Assembly (NCBI RefSeq): GCF_964204645.1 | Contig: NC_134031.1 | Coordinates: forward strand, 9,710,501-9,774,500 | Length of the DNA stretch: 64,000 bases | Source: Tubulanus polymorphus | Taxonomy: Eukaryota > Nemertea > Palaeonemertea > Tubulaniformes > Tubulanidae | Direction of reading: 5' to 3' | Shown: positions 17,829 to 27,870 of the stretch, one piece after another | How the letters are laid out: each line of letters starts with the position of its first letter | Numbering within the stretch: the first letter of the stretch is position 1 | The notes under the pieces: model-generated | Databases searched by the model: none | Seen by the model: only the letters and a program-made list of their open reading frames with translations | Told to the model about the DNA's origin: nothing | Translations under genes and position numbers: made by a program

Positions 17829-19146
17829 ATGGATGAGAAGATAGCATGTGAAATTTGTGGTGAACTTATCAGGAAAAGTAATATGGCTCGACATATGAAA
17901 AAACATGAGGAAAATTATAAACCCCCTAAAATAAACTGCCCAAAATGTAATAAATTGTTCTCAAGAAATTATGTCAAAAAACATTCAGAGAAGTGTAAAA
18001 TTAATGGCGCAACGGCTAATGTTGATAGAAATGAAAGTAATAGTAATTCTATTGAAGTTGAACCTGAAATTATTTGGAAAAGACCTTTTTTTATTCTATG
18101 ACAAGGATAATATAAAAGATCATTTCTGCGAGCCTTGTCGAATAAAATATAACCCTGAAAATATAGACGATTGGGAGAATCATCAATTTCGTAAAGCACA
18201 TATAGATAAAATTTCTAATAAATTTGAAACTGAATTCAATGAAAGAAAAAATAATATATTAGAAAAAATAAAATATGAGAAAACGTTACCAGATAATAAA
18301 GAAACAGTTGAAAAGTTAGAAAAACAATATAATGAATTAACAAGAAAAACATATTATTGTAAATATTGTAAATTGATTATTACAACAAGTAATTCAAATC
18401 TACATAATAGAACAATAAAACATAAAGAAAACGTAAGAAAATACCAGACACTTAATGAAGATCTATTACCAATAAATTATAAACGAAAATGTCCACAATG
18501 TAGTTATGCGACCTTAAGACAAGAAGGTAATGTGTTATTTTGTAATGAATGTGGATGGCAAAAGCATTTATGGAGTGAAGAAAAAACTAGAAGTTTTCTC
18601 ATAGAACCAAAATTAAATTATCTAGATGAAATTTTTAAAATATTTTCTGTAGAAGATCATACACCAGAATATATGCAATGGCTTGAAAAAATGAAAATAA
18701 TAGAAAATAAAAATGGTGAAATAACTAAAAAAGATATTATAAAAACAATTATTCCATCAACATTTAACACAAAAGAAAAGAAAATGTATTTATATTTATT
18801 ATTTAATGATTATTATGAAAAACCTAAATTAACAGAAGAAGATATGTAAAATATAAAAAAAACATTCAAACAAATATTAATGTATCATTTGGAAAATAGA
18901 ATAACAGATTCAATAAATTATGAATTCTTTTTAAATAAGATTGTAAATTATTTAAACATAGATATTATAATTCCATTTGATGAATTAACAAACAAAAAGA
19001 AACAAAGAGAGCGAGATGAAATGTGGAACAAGTTAGAACTTTATTTAAATGAGAAAAATGGAATGGAAGAAGAACCTGAACAATTAAATGAAAATGAAGA
19101 AGCCAATAGTGATTTCGATTATGATGATATTGATTTTATGTTTTAA
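17829..19146 (+). pseudogene. VLTF3-like late transcription factor with N-terminal zinc fingers
   Basis: About 435 codons. N-terminal fingers (CEICGELIRKSNMARHMKKH; CPKCNKLFSRNYVKKHSEKC), a further CKYCK...H-x4-H finger, then a zinc ribbon CPQC-x13-CNECGW (about 18490-18553). The C-terminal part has a helical region with DYYEKPKLTEED, NYEFFLNKIVNYLNID, PFDEL and, after a K-rich stretch, RDEMWNKLELYL. Ribbon plus this spaced pattern matches the poxvirus/NCLDV VLTF3 family, which directs RNA polymerase to late promoters. It ends in an acidic tail. Broken by one extra base in a T-run (18086-18092) and a stop at 18847. Copy D is cleaner (59749). Divergent from the capsid block it may control. Confidence 0.6.
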
Positions 19147-22100
19147 TAACCATAAGGTAATGTTTTTATACCATCATCTAAAATATGCCTTTTATCATCA
19201 AATGGATTTAAACTAGTTTTTTCAACTTCATTAATGTACATCTCATGATCTTCTGATCTTAAACAATTCATCTTGTGTTTCATTACAATTGAGTTATATA
19301 AACACTTCATATAATCTTGAAATTCTATATGTTTATCAACCACATGTTTTGTTATTCCTTTTAACTTTTTAGCTTCATGATCTTTTGTTCTGTAACTATA
19401 CATTTTACTTCTTATCCCAACAAATTCAATCATTTCATCACCCCTAATTCATCTTTAAACTTACCAGGAATCTTTTTATTATCATTGCTAAATAGTTCAT
19501 GATCTTTGGGATAATTGCTAAAATCAAAATAATGTTTTAATGTTTTTAAGTCTTTTGTTATATCATTTGTCTTGATTTTTAGTATGTAACTGTCAGTATT
19601 GAAGCAAATTAATGGAAATCCACTGTTAAATGTACCATCTTCAGTTGATAAATCATAAACATAATCTGATGGGTTATATATTTCAAATAAATCTTTAACT
19701 TCTTCAGTTAAATCTTTTTCTGTGTGGCTTAGATTAAAGCAATTTGGTTTAGATTTAATCAATCCAATATTCATATTAAAACCTAATGAATTGCATAATA
19801 TATTCAATCCTGATATAGCAACTTTTCCTTTTTGAGCAAAGGTTATCTTTTTATCCTTTGTAAATTTTTTAGCACCATCTGCTGCATAGAATCCAATGAA
19901 GAACCATTTTCTTAAATTATTTTTTGCATTTAATACATAATCTGGAACTATCTTTTCTTTTGTTGAAGTATTACTTTTCACTCTTGCATGAATATAGAAT
20001 TCATCATTATATTTTATAGCAAAATCTTTAGGATTATTTGCAAGTATTCTATAAACTGCTGATGATTTCATATGATCCATGATTCTAAATGTTTTATGTG
20101 AATAAACTTCTTCACAGAATTTCTTTATTCTTTCTAATAATTTCAAGTCTTGATTGCATAAATACCAACAATATTTATTACCCCAAACATAATTATACAC
20201 ACCTGCTGAACCATCTCCCATGAAAAATCCTTTGATAAAATATTCTTTTTCTTCTAATGTTTCGGGTTCTATATTATAAATATTATCAATAATTTCATCA
20301 AATGACATATGATTCATTCTTTGGAAAAATCTTTTATGTAATAATTCATCTCCAATTTTTATATCAGTTGGTTTTATTTCATCGCCATTTCGTTTAATTA
20401 AACTATGATCTTCTGTAACATCAACGAACCCTAATTTAGTTCTAACTCTATAGATTTTCTGATTTGTTTTATGCCTAATAATATTCTTTAATTTTTTCCA
20501 TCAATTTCTTGTCCAAACATCCATTAAACCATTTATTTGGATTAATTCTTTTTCACCATATGAAATATAACATTCATTTTGTTTTGGAATTATTTCTGAA
20601 ATTCTTCTTATCAATATTTTATCATTACATTTTAATAATATTGGGGTGTCAGCTTTTACAGAATCAAAATATAATATTTCAATATGCTTTTCCCCAAAAA
20701 GTGGTTGTAAAACATTATAATAAAAATCATACATTAATAATTTTGATATTTCTAAAACAGTTGAACCTATAAATATTGGTTTATTAAATTTCATTGAAGT
20801 TCTTTTTAATTTAACTGCTGTTAAATAATCTTCAAATCTTTTATTTCCTAAATGTCTAGGGCTTGATTGTAAATGTCTTAATCTTTCAGAATTATTTACT
20901 AATTCAATATCATTTCTATTTCTAATATTTTCACATGTTTTTCCATAAAAACTATTATTCATTAATTTGAAGAAATCTTTTTCAAAATCTGTTTTTGATA
21001 TGGTTCTCTGTTGAGTATTGAAATCTATATATTTTTCTAACCACTTCGATTGATTAAATTCAATATATCTATGTACTTTCTTTAATTTCATTCCTTGTTT
21101 TAGATAAAATTTTAACATTCTATAATGAACAATATAATTGTATTTATTATTTTGTGTAAGTAACAATTTTTCTGTAAAAACATGATCTTTCGGTTTTATT
21201 TTCTTCTGGTATTCACTTAAATAACTATCATCTACAGTTAAATGTTCTGGGCAATAAGGTAAGTTTCTTGTTTTAAACTTTATATTTTCAGGATATTCTA
21301 AATCAACTACAAAGAAATAACCAATTGGTGCTTCATCTTCTAAACTCATAATTGCGCTTTCCCAATTAGTTTTATCATCATTTTCAACTTCTGTTAATAT
21401 ACAATTTTTGTATGGTTGAGGTTGCATCATTGCCCAACCATATAAATTATTGGCGTCAATATATAATAATTTATATTCATCATTTGCTTTAAAATATCTA
21501 TCTCCCATAACACCACTAATTCCACCTCTAATTGATTTTTCAAATAATAAAACCATGTCTGGTTCTTTTAATAAATCTAATTCTACATTTGTGTATTTTA
21601 AACCACATTGCCAGGTTAAACCAGGACTAGAGTAGCAATAACAAGGATCAACATTAAAATGATTCAAATTAACTTCTCTAAATTTTTCAAATATGTCAGC
21701 CAATATCATAACATCTGATTTTAAATATAAATCAACTAATTCACCATGATTTTTCATCTTAAAATGGTTCCAAATATTTAATGTTCTATTAAACACTTCG
21801 TCTTTCACATACTCCTCTTTTAATTGATCATAAAATTGATCTTTTAATAATTCTGTTACATTAAAATCATTGTGTGTTTTATAAAATGAATAGGGAATTG
21901 CACCTTTATATCTCAATAATTTAAAATCTTGTTCATTTGGATAATAATATCGAGTTATAACAAAATCATTATCAACTAAACTTTTTGATAAATTATCCAA
22001 TGAACTTGCTAGAAATCTATAAGAATCTAAAAATCTAATGCAACCTAATTGAAATGAAATATAATTTTCAGATGTTTTAGCTAATAGTTTAAAATCATAT

Positions 22101-24211
22101 TTTCTTACATTTACACCATTCATAGCATTATATTCTTCTATTTCTTGATTAATTGCACCCAACTTTCCCGATAATTGTTTTATAAATAGATGGGTATCAT
22201 AGCCTGATAAATTATGAAATAATATTGGTACGAAATTAACTTTCTTAGCTTCTAAATTGCAATCTTCATGAGCAGCTCCACGATATTTTGAATTTAAATG
22301 ATCATGATCTCTAACTTTTTTATCAAATGAATAAAAACGTTTTTCACAATAACAACAATGAGTTGCATAATTAAAATCAATTTCATCTTCTTTTGTCATA
22401 ACTATTCTTCTATTTTTGTTTAATAATTTCGCAAAATCACTTTCTAATTCAATCATTTTGTCACAAAAATCATTAACTACATTTTCACCTCTAAAAGAAA
22501 TATATTGACTTTCATATAATTCAGGATAATTTGATTTTATATAAATTCCATAAGCAGCAGCTCTTTGATGAACTTTTTTAATTGTATTTATAATTGGTGG
22601 GTCTTGTGTTGTGTCTTCATTTAATTCATTTCCTTTATCCATTGATTTTAATAATTGCTTTTTGTTATATATTTCTTTTCTATCTTGATCAGTTAATTCT
22701 TTATTCAACGATTCAAAATCCCCATGAATTACAAATGGAACAATATTCTTAAATTTATGATTAGTAAATTTCAATTTATAATCTTTTTCTGTTGGCATTA
22801 TTAATTTACAAAAATCTTTATTATCACATAATTCTTTATGTTTTAATAATGTATTCTCAGTCATAAATTTAGATAAACATTTTCTACATAGATAAATTTT
22901 ACGATGATGATCACTTTCTGTTCTAATGAATAAATCAATTTGTTTTAACCACATATAATGTTCATTTTCATCTTTTTTGTAATATAACAAATCTATAGCA
23001 TTTTCATCATCATACTATTCTGTTAAATATAAAGCTTCCAATGTATAATCTTTAATATTTTCACCTTTTGTCTTTGGTAATTGCATTAATTCGAATACAT
23101 TTATTTTTAAATTATCAACTTTTTCTATTTTAGGAATCATTTTTATAGTTACTGGATATTGATCAATTTTATATAATGTTTCATATTTCCGGTAATATGT
23201 TATTCTAAAACTATGTGTAATATCTTCTGTTGGGTGTAAGCAACTAATAATTGCCCACAGAAAACATTTATTATCTTCATTTTGAACATTTATTACTGCT
23301 TTTGTTGTAAATGGTAATTTAATATAAGATGATGCTTTAATATCCTTTTCTGTTGTAAAGTTTGAATCATTTTTATACATTTTATTATCTTTTTGATGTT
23401 TTATTTCTTTTTGTATTATAAACATTTAAATCTAAATATATAATTTCATTCAATGTTAAGCCAGAACCCTCAAAATATCTTTCTTCAATATGACGTTTAA
23501 ATTCATTAAATATTTTTTCTAACTTCTCTTTTATTTGTGTTTTTGAAATTATTTCTTCAGAGTGTGTTTGAATATTATAATTCATTTTTTTTCTGACTTT
23601 ATAAAACTTACTTTCCCAGAGATACTAATTTTTGGATATTCAACATCTGTTATCAAATCTAGTATTTTTTCTATTATTTCATTAAATGTACTATAATCTT
23701 CTATTGTTGTACCTTTAAAAAATCTAAATATAATAGCTGCAGGACCAATTTTACTATGTAATGTTTCTAAAATTTCAATTGCATCTTTTATTTCTAGTGA
23801 ATCAATATAATTTCTAACATTTTCCATGTAAGGTTTATTTGAAATGGATTTAGTTTTTGAAGTTGGTTTTTTTACTTTTTGAGGTTTATCATCAAAATAA
23901 TCTTTTCCTAAAACATTATTACTCAAATTTTGGTGGTATTTTTGTGATTCGAGATGTCTATTATAATTCCTTTTTACTATAAATTCATTACAAACTTCAC
24001 ATTTTATTTCATCCACATTCATATTTTCTAATCTTTCTTTTCTTTCATTGGAATTTTCTGGAGTTTCAAAATCTATTACATTTTTTATATGATTTGCAGT
24101 TTTTTCATGTCGTGTTTTATGAGATGTATCGATGTATTTTTTACAATATTGACAATAATATTGATTTTTATTAACATTATTGTTTTCTGGTTGGTGTTCA
24201 TTCTCCCCCAT
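19143..24211 (-). pseudogene. DNA polymerase B (Maverick/protein-primed type) interrupted by an intein
   Basis: N-terminal C2H2 fingers (CQYC...H, CEVC...H; 24000-24160), a Cys/His domain (NEDNKCFLWAIISCLHP near 23270), finger CRKC, then ExoI HGDFES (about 22715), a Cys/His insertion with VRDHDH and RGAAHEDCN, ExoII HNLSGYD, ExoIII YLKSDVMILAD, motif A DANNLYG (about 21450), motif B KLMNNSFYG (about 20950) and motif C split by an intein (19598-20662). The C-terminus has FVGIRSKMYSY. Breaks: stops at 23015 and 20501 and frame changes near 23585, 23400 and 19433. The last C-extein part overlaps the end of the VLTF3-like gene by four bases. It replicates the element; the outermost gene, next to element end 24212-24295. 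Confidence 0.92.
19598..20662 (-). other. Intein with LAGLIDADG homing endonuclease inside PolB motif C
   Basis: The extein ends ...ILYFD at 20663. The intein begins with Ser (SVKADTPIL), has a block B TEDHSLI, GDELL, two LAGLIDADG-type motifs (YFIKGFFMGDGS and KWFFIGFYAADGA) and ends ...FPLICFN. The C-extein resumes TDSYILKI at 19597. YFD and TDS flank it as the two halves of the polymerase catalytic motif. The same site holds inteins in archaeal family B polymerases. The penultimate residue is Phe, not the usual His. About 355 codons in a single frame, with one stop (20501). A decayed homologue at the same site is in copy B (33460). Confidence 0.9.
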
Positions 24212-24295
24212 TTATTAGGAAAATAAATTACTTGTGGTGATGAGTGGTGTCTCGCCCTCTCGCCCTCTGGTATGAAACCCACATCTTCCAATTAC
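24212..24295. repeat. Element terminus, type 2 (polB end)
   Basis: From 24295 inward: AGTAATTGGAAGATGTGGGT, TTTCATACCAGAGGGCGAG, CACTCATCACCACAAGTAAT, then the polB ATG. It starts AGTAAT and has TTTCATACCA like the type 1 ends but lacks the second palindrome arm. A second copy is at 49569-49653. At 24296 the sequence switches to the interior of another polB, so this is an insertion junction. Confidence 0.75.
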
Positions 24296-25713
24296 TATTA
24301 CAAATGGTACTTTATTTTTGTAATCATATTTTTTGAATTCTAATATTTTATCCTTTTCATTTGGTAAAACTAATTTACAATAATCATGATTTTCACATAA
24401 TTGTTTATGATTTAATAATGCACTTTCAGTTCTGAATTTATGTAAACATTTTCTACATAGATAAATTTTATTATCAAAATCATTTTCTGATTTAAAAAAT
24501 AAATCAATTCTTTTAATCCACATATGATGATTCTCATAATATAATATATCTATAACATCGTTTGAATCATAATCTTTTGATAGGTATAAAGGTTCTAATG
24601 TATAATGTTTTATATTGTTACCTTTTGTATTTGGTAATTTGATTAAATCAAATACATTTATCTTTATATTATTATCTCTTTCTATTTTTGGAATGTTTTT
24701 AATTATAACAGGATACTTATCTATCTTATAATTATTTTCAAATGGTTTATAATGAGTTAATCTAAAACTATGTGTAATATCTTCTGTTGGGTGTAAACAA
24801 CTTATAATTGTCCATAGAAAACATTTATCATCTTCATTTTGTACATTTATTACAGCATTAGTTTTAAATGGTAATTTAATATAACTCGATGCTTCAATAT
24901 CTGGTTCTTTATAATATGATACATTATTTTCATCTATTGGTTTTGATTTAGTTAACTTATTATATTTTGTGTTATAAACATGTAAAGTCATAAATATTAT
25001 TTCATCAAATATTAAACCAGATCCTTCAAAATATTTCTCTTCTATTTTAGTTTTTACTTCATTATAAAATTTATCTAATTTATCATCTATATGTTGTTTA
25101 GATATAATATGTTGTGAATGAGAATTTATATTATATATTGATACAACTGATATACTAATTTTAGGATATTCAACATCAGTTATTATTTCTATTATTTCTT
25201 TCATATTTTCTAAATGTTTTTTATTTTCTTCTAATGTTTTTCTTTTATGAAATTTAAACTCGATAGCTGCTGGGCCAATATCACTTTTAAATGCTTCGGT
25301 TATCTCTATATCTTTTTTATTATACAATAAATTGATATATTTTCTTACATCTTCCATGTATGGTCTTTTATTGTTTAATTTATTTTTTATGTTTTTATTG
25401 TCTTCTGTTTCTTATAATTATCTTTATCAAAATAATCTTCACCTAAAATATCATTATTCTTATTTCTAATATGACTTTTAGATTTTAAATGTTCTTTATA
25501 ATATCTTTTATCACTGAATGATTGATTACATGTATCACATTTGTATGTTTCTTTTTCATTCTTTAATTCATCTAATTTAGTTTCTAATATATCATCTTCA
25601 TATTCTAATTTCAATTTATTCTCTAAATGTGTTTTAGTTTTATTGTGTCTTGATTTTTGGGATTTATCTATATTTATATTACATGTTGGACGGTAGTACT
25701 TATTTGCTTCCAT
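24296..25713 (-). pseudogene. N-terminal part of a second, interrupted DNA polymerase B
   Basis: Homologous to the first 480 or so codons of the inner polB but clearly diverged. It has fingers CDTCNQSF...H, the IGPAAIEFKF and YPKISIS segments, SSYIKLPFKTNAVINVQ with CFLWTIISCLHP, HHMWIKRIDLF and finger CRKCLHKF, and stops at the ExoI PFVI exactly where element end 24295 begins. A frame break separates 25387-25713 from 24303-25357. The rest of this polymerase is not found at the other side of copy A. It starts beside the type 1 palindrome. Confidence 0.88.
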
Positions 25714-25792
25714 TTTAATACTAATATTTTTATTAAAATTGATTTTAGAAGTTATTCATTTATATTTTATTCATATATATGAATATTTTAAG

Positions 25793-25944
25793 AGTAATAG
25801 GGAATAAGTTGTTTCATATCAAAGGTTGAAGGGGCGAGTGAGTAAAAAATAAAAAATAAATTCGAGTTTGTGAGAATTTATTTTTTATTTTTTATGAGAT
25901 CGACCCTTCGACCTTTGGTATGAAACAACTTATTCCCTATTACT
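25793..25944. repeat. 152-bp terminal palindrome, right end of composite copy A (type 1)
   Basis: Both ends read AGTAATAGGGAATAAGTTG inward; arms of about 70 bases meet around GAGTTTGTGAG. It is the inverted partner of 4064-4215 in the same loop orientation. Homology with the left end continues inward to the first codons of polB. Confidence 0.92.
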
Positions 25945-26169
25945 TGCGCGCCATGATTGATGATTGCTATTTCCACCGGTGCTATCTTTAAGTAACTTCA
26001 TGTTTAAAATAGGAAGCACAGTACATCCATAGAAACTACGCGCAGAAAGAGACTGTTATATTATTATCAGAGTTTAACATTTCGTTTCAAAGTTGTTAGT
26101 AGTCAAATCTAATAGATGATGATTTTTATGTGACGAAATTCAGTGGAAAATATGTTAAAATAATAATCA
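25945..26169. other. Non-element DNA, nothing recognised
   Basis: Higher GC than the element; no gene or repeat seen. Confidence 0.4.
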
Positions 26170-26415
26170 GCAGGAATCCAATAGGGTTTCTGCCAAGGCA
26201 GCAGAAACCCTAATAATAAGAAACACGCGAATCTCAATAGGGTTTTCTGTGATGTAACAGAAAACCCTAATAATCACGCGAATCTCAATAGGGTTTTCTG
26301 TGAAGAAACAAAAACCCTAATAATCACGCGAATCTCAATAGGGTTTTCTGTGAAGAAACAGAAAACCCTAAAAATAAATATAGCTGCAAAGCAGCGATAA
26401 CGGGTTTTCTGAACA
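26170..26415. repeat. Tandem hairpin repeat, four units
   Basis: Four units with period about 50: 26182-26210 (variant with GGCAGCAGAAACCCT), 26239-26268, 26290-26317 and 26340-26369. Each is AGGGTTTTCTGT...ACAGAAAACCCT or a close variant joined by TAATCACGCGAATCTCAAT. Same family, same orientation and same right flank as 1886-2025. Confidence 0.8.
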
Positions 26416-27770
26416 GGCGTGTTTTTTCATAATTTGAAAAGTGGGTAATAGAAATATATCAATGCGGGATACGCATTTGATGTGTCAAGTCACACCAATA
26501 CGGTTTGACATAACATAATTTATAGTTATAGTCAAATTGGGGGTTACTCGGGTCGGTTAGTTGTCTGTGGTGTCGAGTAGATTGGTTACCCATCTGTAAA
26601 ATTGGTTACGGAAACGACTCGTCAGCTTGATGAGTTGTATGTATTATGATTGTGCGCCACCTGCATTTTCCGAAATAATGTTCATAGAATTATTCGAAGG
26701 GACGATTGAAATCAATTATCAACGTGCATCCGAATATGTATAGTCCTTGGTAACTTTCCGTTGCAGAGGGCATAGAAAAGATTTTGAAATTATTTAATTA
26801 AAATAAAAATTTTATTTATGAAAAATAAACTATTATGGTCATTACAAATTGAAAATGCATAGTTTATTTTTAAGAACAAGCTTACATAGCTTACAAAATA
26901 CATCACGTAAATTTGAATTTTATAAGTGATGGGTAAAAATCAACGTGTGACAGAAAAAATGTAGTTAATTATTTAACAATATCGAAATATGTGCTCTCTT
27001 TTTAAAATATTGGAGTGATACGCAATTAATCACATGGCCTGTATTAAAAGATAGAACATACAAGTTGGATATTTATAAGTCGAAACATGTGAACAGAAAC
27101 TAAAACTTTGATGTCAGTGACCAGTATGGAATTACACAACGACAATTGGCTTTAAACTCAACAAACATTATTGAAGAATGTTTCAAACAAAATGCTTTAT
27201 ATAACAACATGAATAAACTTGTTTTGCAAAACAAGAAAGTACAAGAACTTTTGAATGGTCGAATTTATTCGCAGTAACTTGTGATTTGGCGATTCTCGGA
27301 GCCATCCGTCTTGATTACGTCACTAACAAGTGGTCACGGCCGTACGCGTGCACTCATTTCTTTGAAAATCTAGCGAGCGGGCACCGGTGCTTATTCTTAG
27401 ACCTTATAGAAATATCAGTCAGAATAGACAGGTTCTAATGATCATAGAGTGCATCGCTGGAGGGTTTCCGATCCATATAATTGAATTTGAATTGGTGCGG
27501 TGGCGCTCTCAACGCGGAAGTTTTTGTCATTCCGAATTTTTCAGGGTAGATGTTAGACCCAATATTCGACTCGTCGCGCATGCGCATTGACTGCCTGGAC
27601 TTAGAAAACTCTTGAAAAGTAACTAAAGATCAGGTTTCGAACACGCAACCACGTGAGCGTATTAAGCATAACGTTATCTCGAGGCGCTAACGATGCTAGC
27701 TTGCCGAAGCACTAATTATAACTACATATAGTCTTACCTTAAGCTACCTTATATAGTAATAAGCTGTAAA
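26416..27770. other. Non-element DNA, no gene supported
   Basis: Mixed-composition sequence. Short frames exist but show no recognisable motif. Confidence 0.4.
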
Positions 27771-27870
27771 GCCTCACCTAACCCAACCCTAAAACCTCAC
27801 CTAACCCTAACCCTATAGCCTCACCTTACCCCTAACTAAACCCTCACCTTACCCTAACCCTAAACCCTCT
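27771..27870. repeat. Degenerate telomere-like CCCTAA array
   Basis: About 100 bases made of CCTAACCCTAACCC and CTCACCTTACCC variants, i.e. the complement of TTAGGG with many substitutions. An interstitial telomere-like tract. Confidence 0.65.

Noticed and set aside
6200-25713. Adenovirus-type maturation protease
   Set aside because: No frame in any copy shows a convincing catalytic His...Asp/Glu...Cys arrangement of that family; only the PolB Cys/His domain is a distant candidate.
4055-25960. Target-site duplication around composite copy A
   Set aside because: The bases next to 4064 and 25944 do not match; the ends may come from different insertions.
26170-26415. CRISPR-like spacing of repeats
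   Set aside because: Linkers between hairpins are identical rather than unique, units are few, no cas-like gene is present, and the context is eukaryotic.
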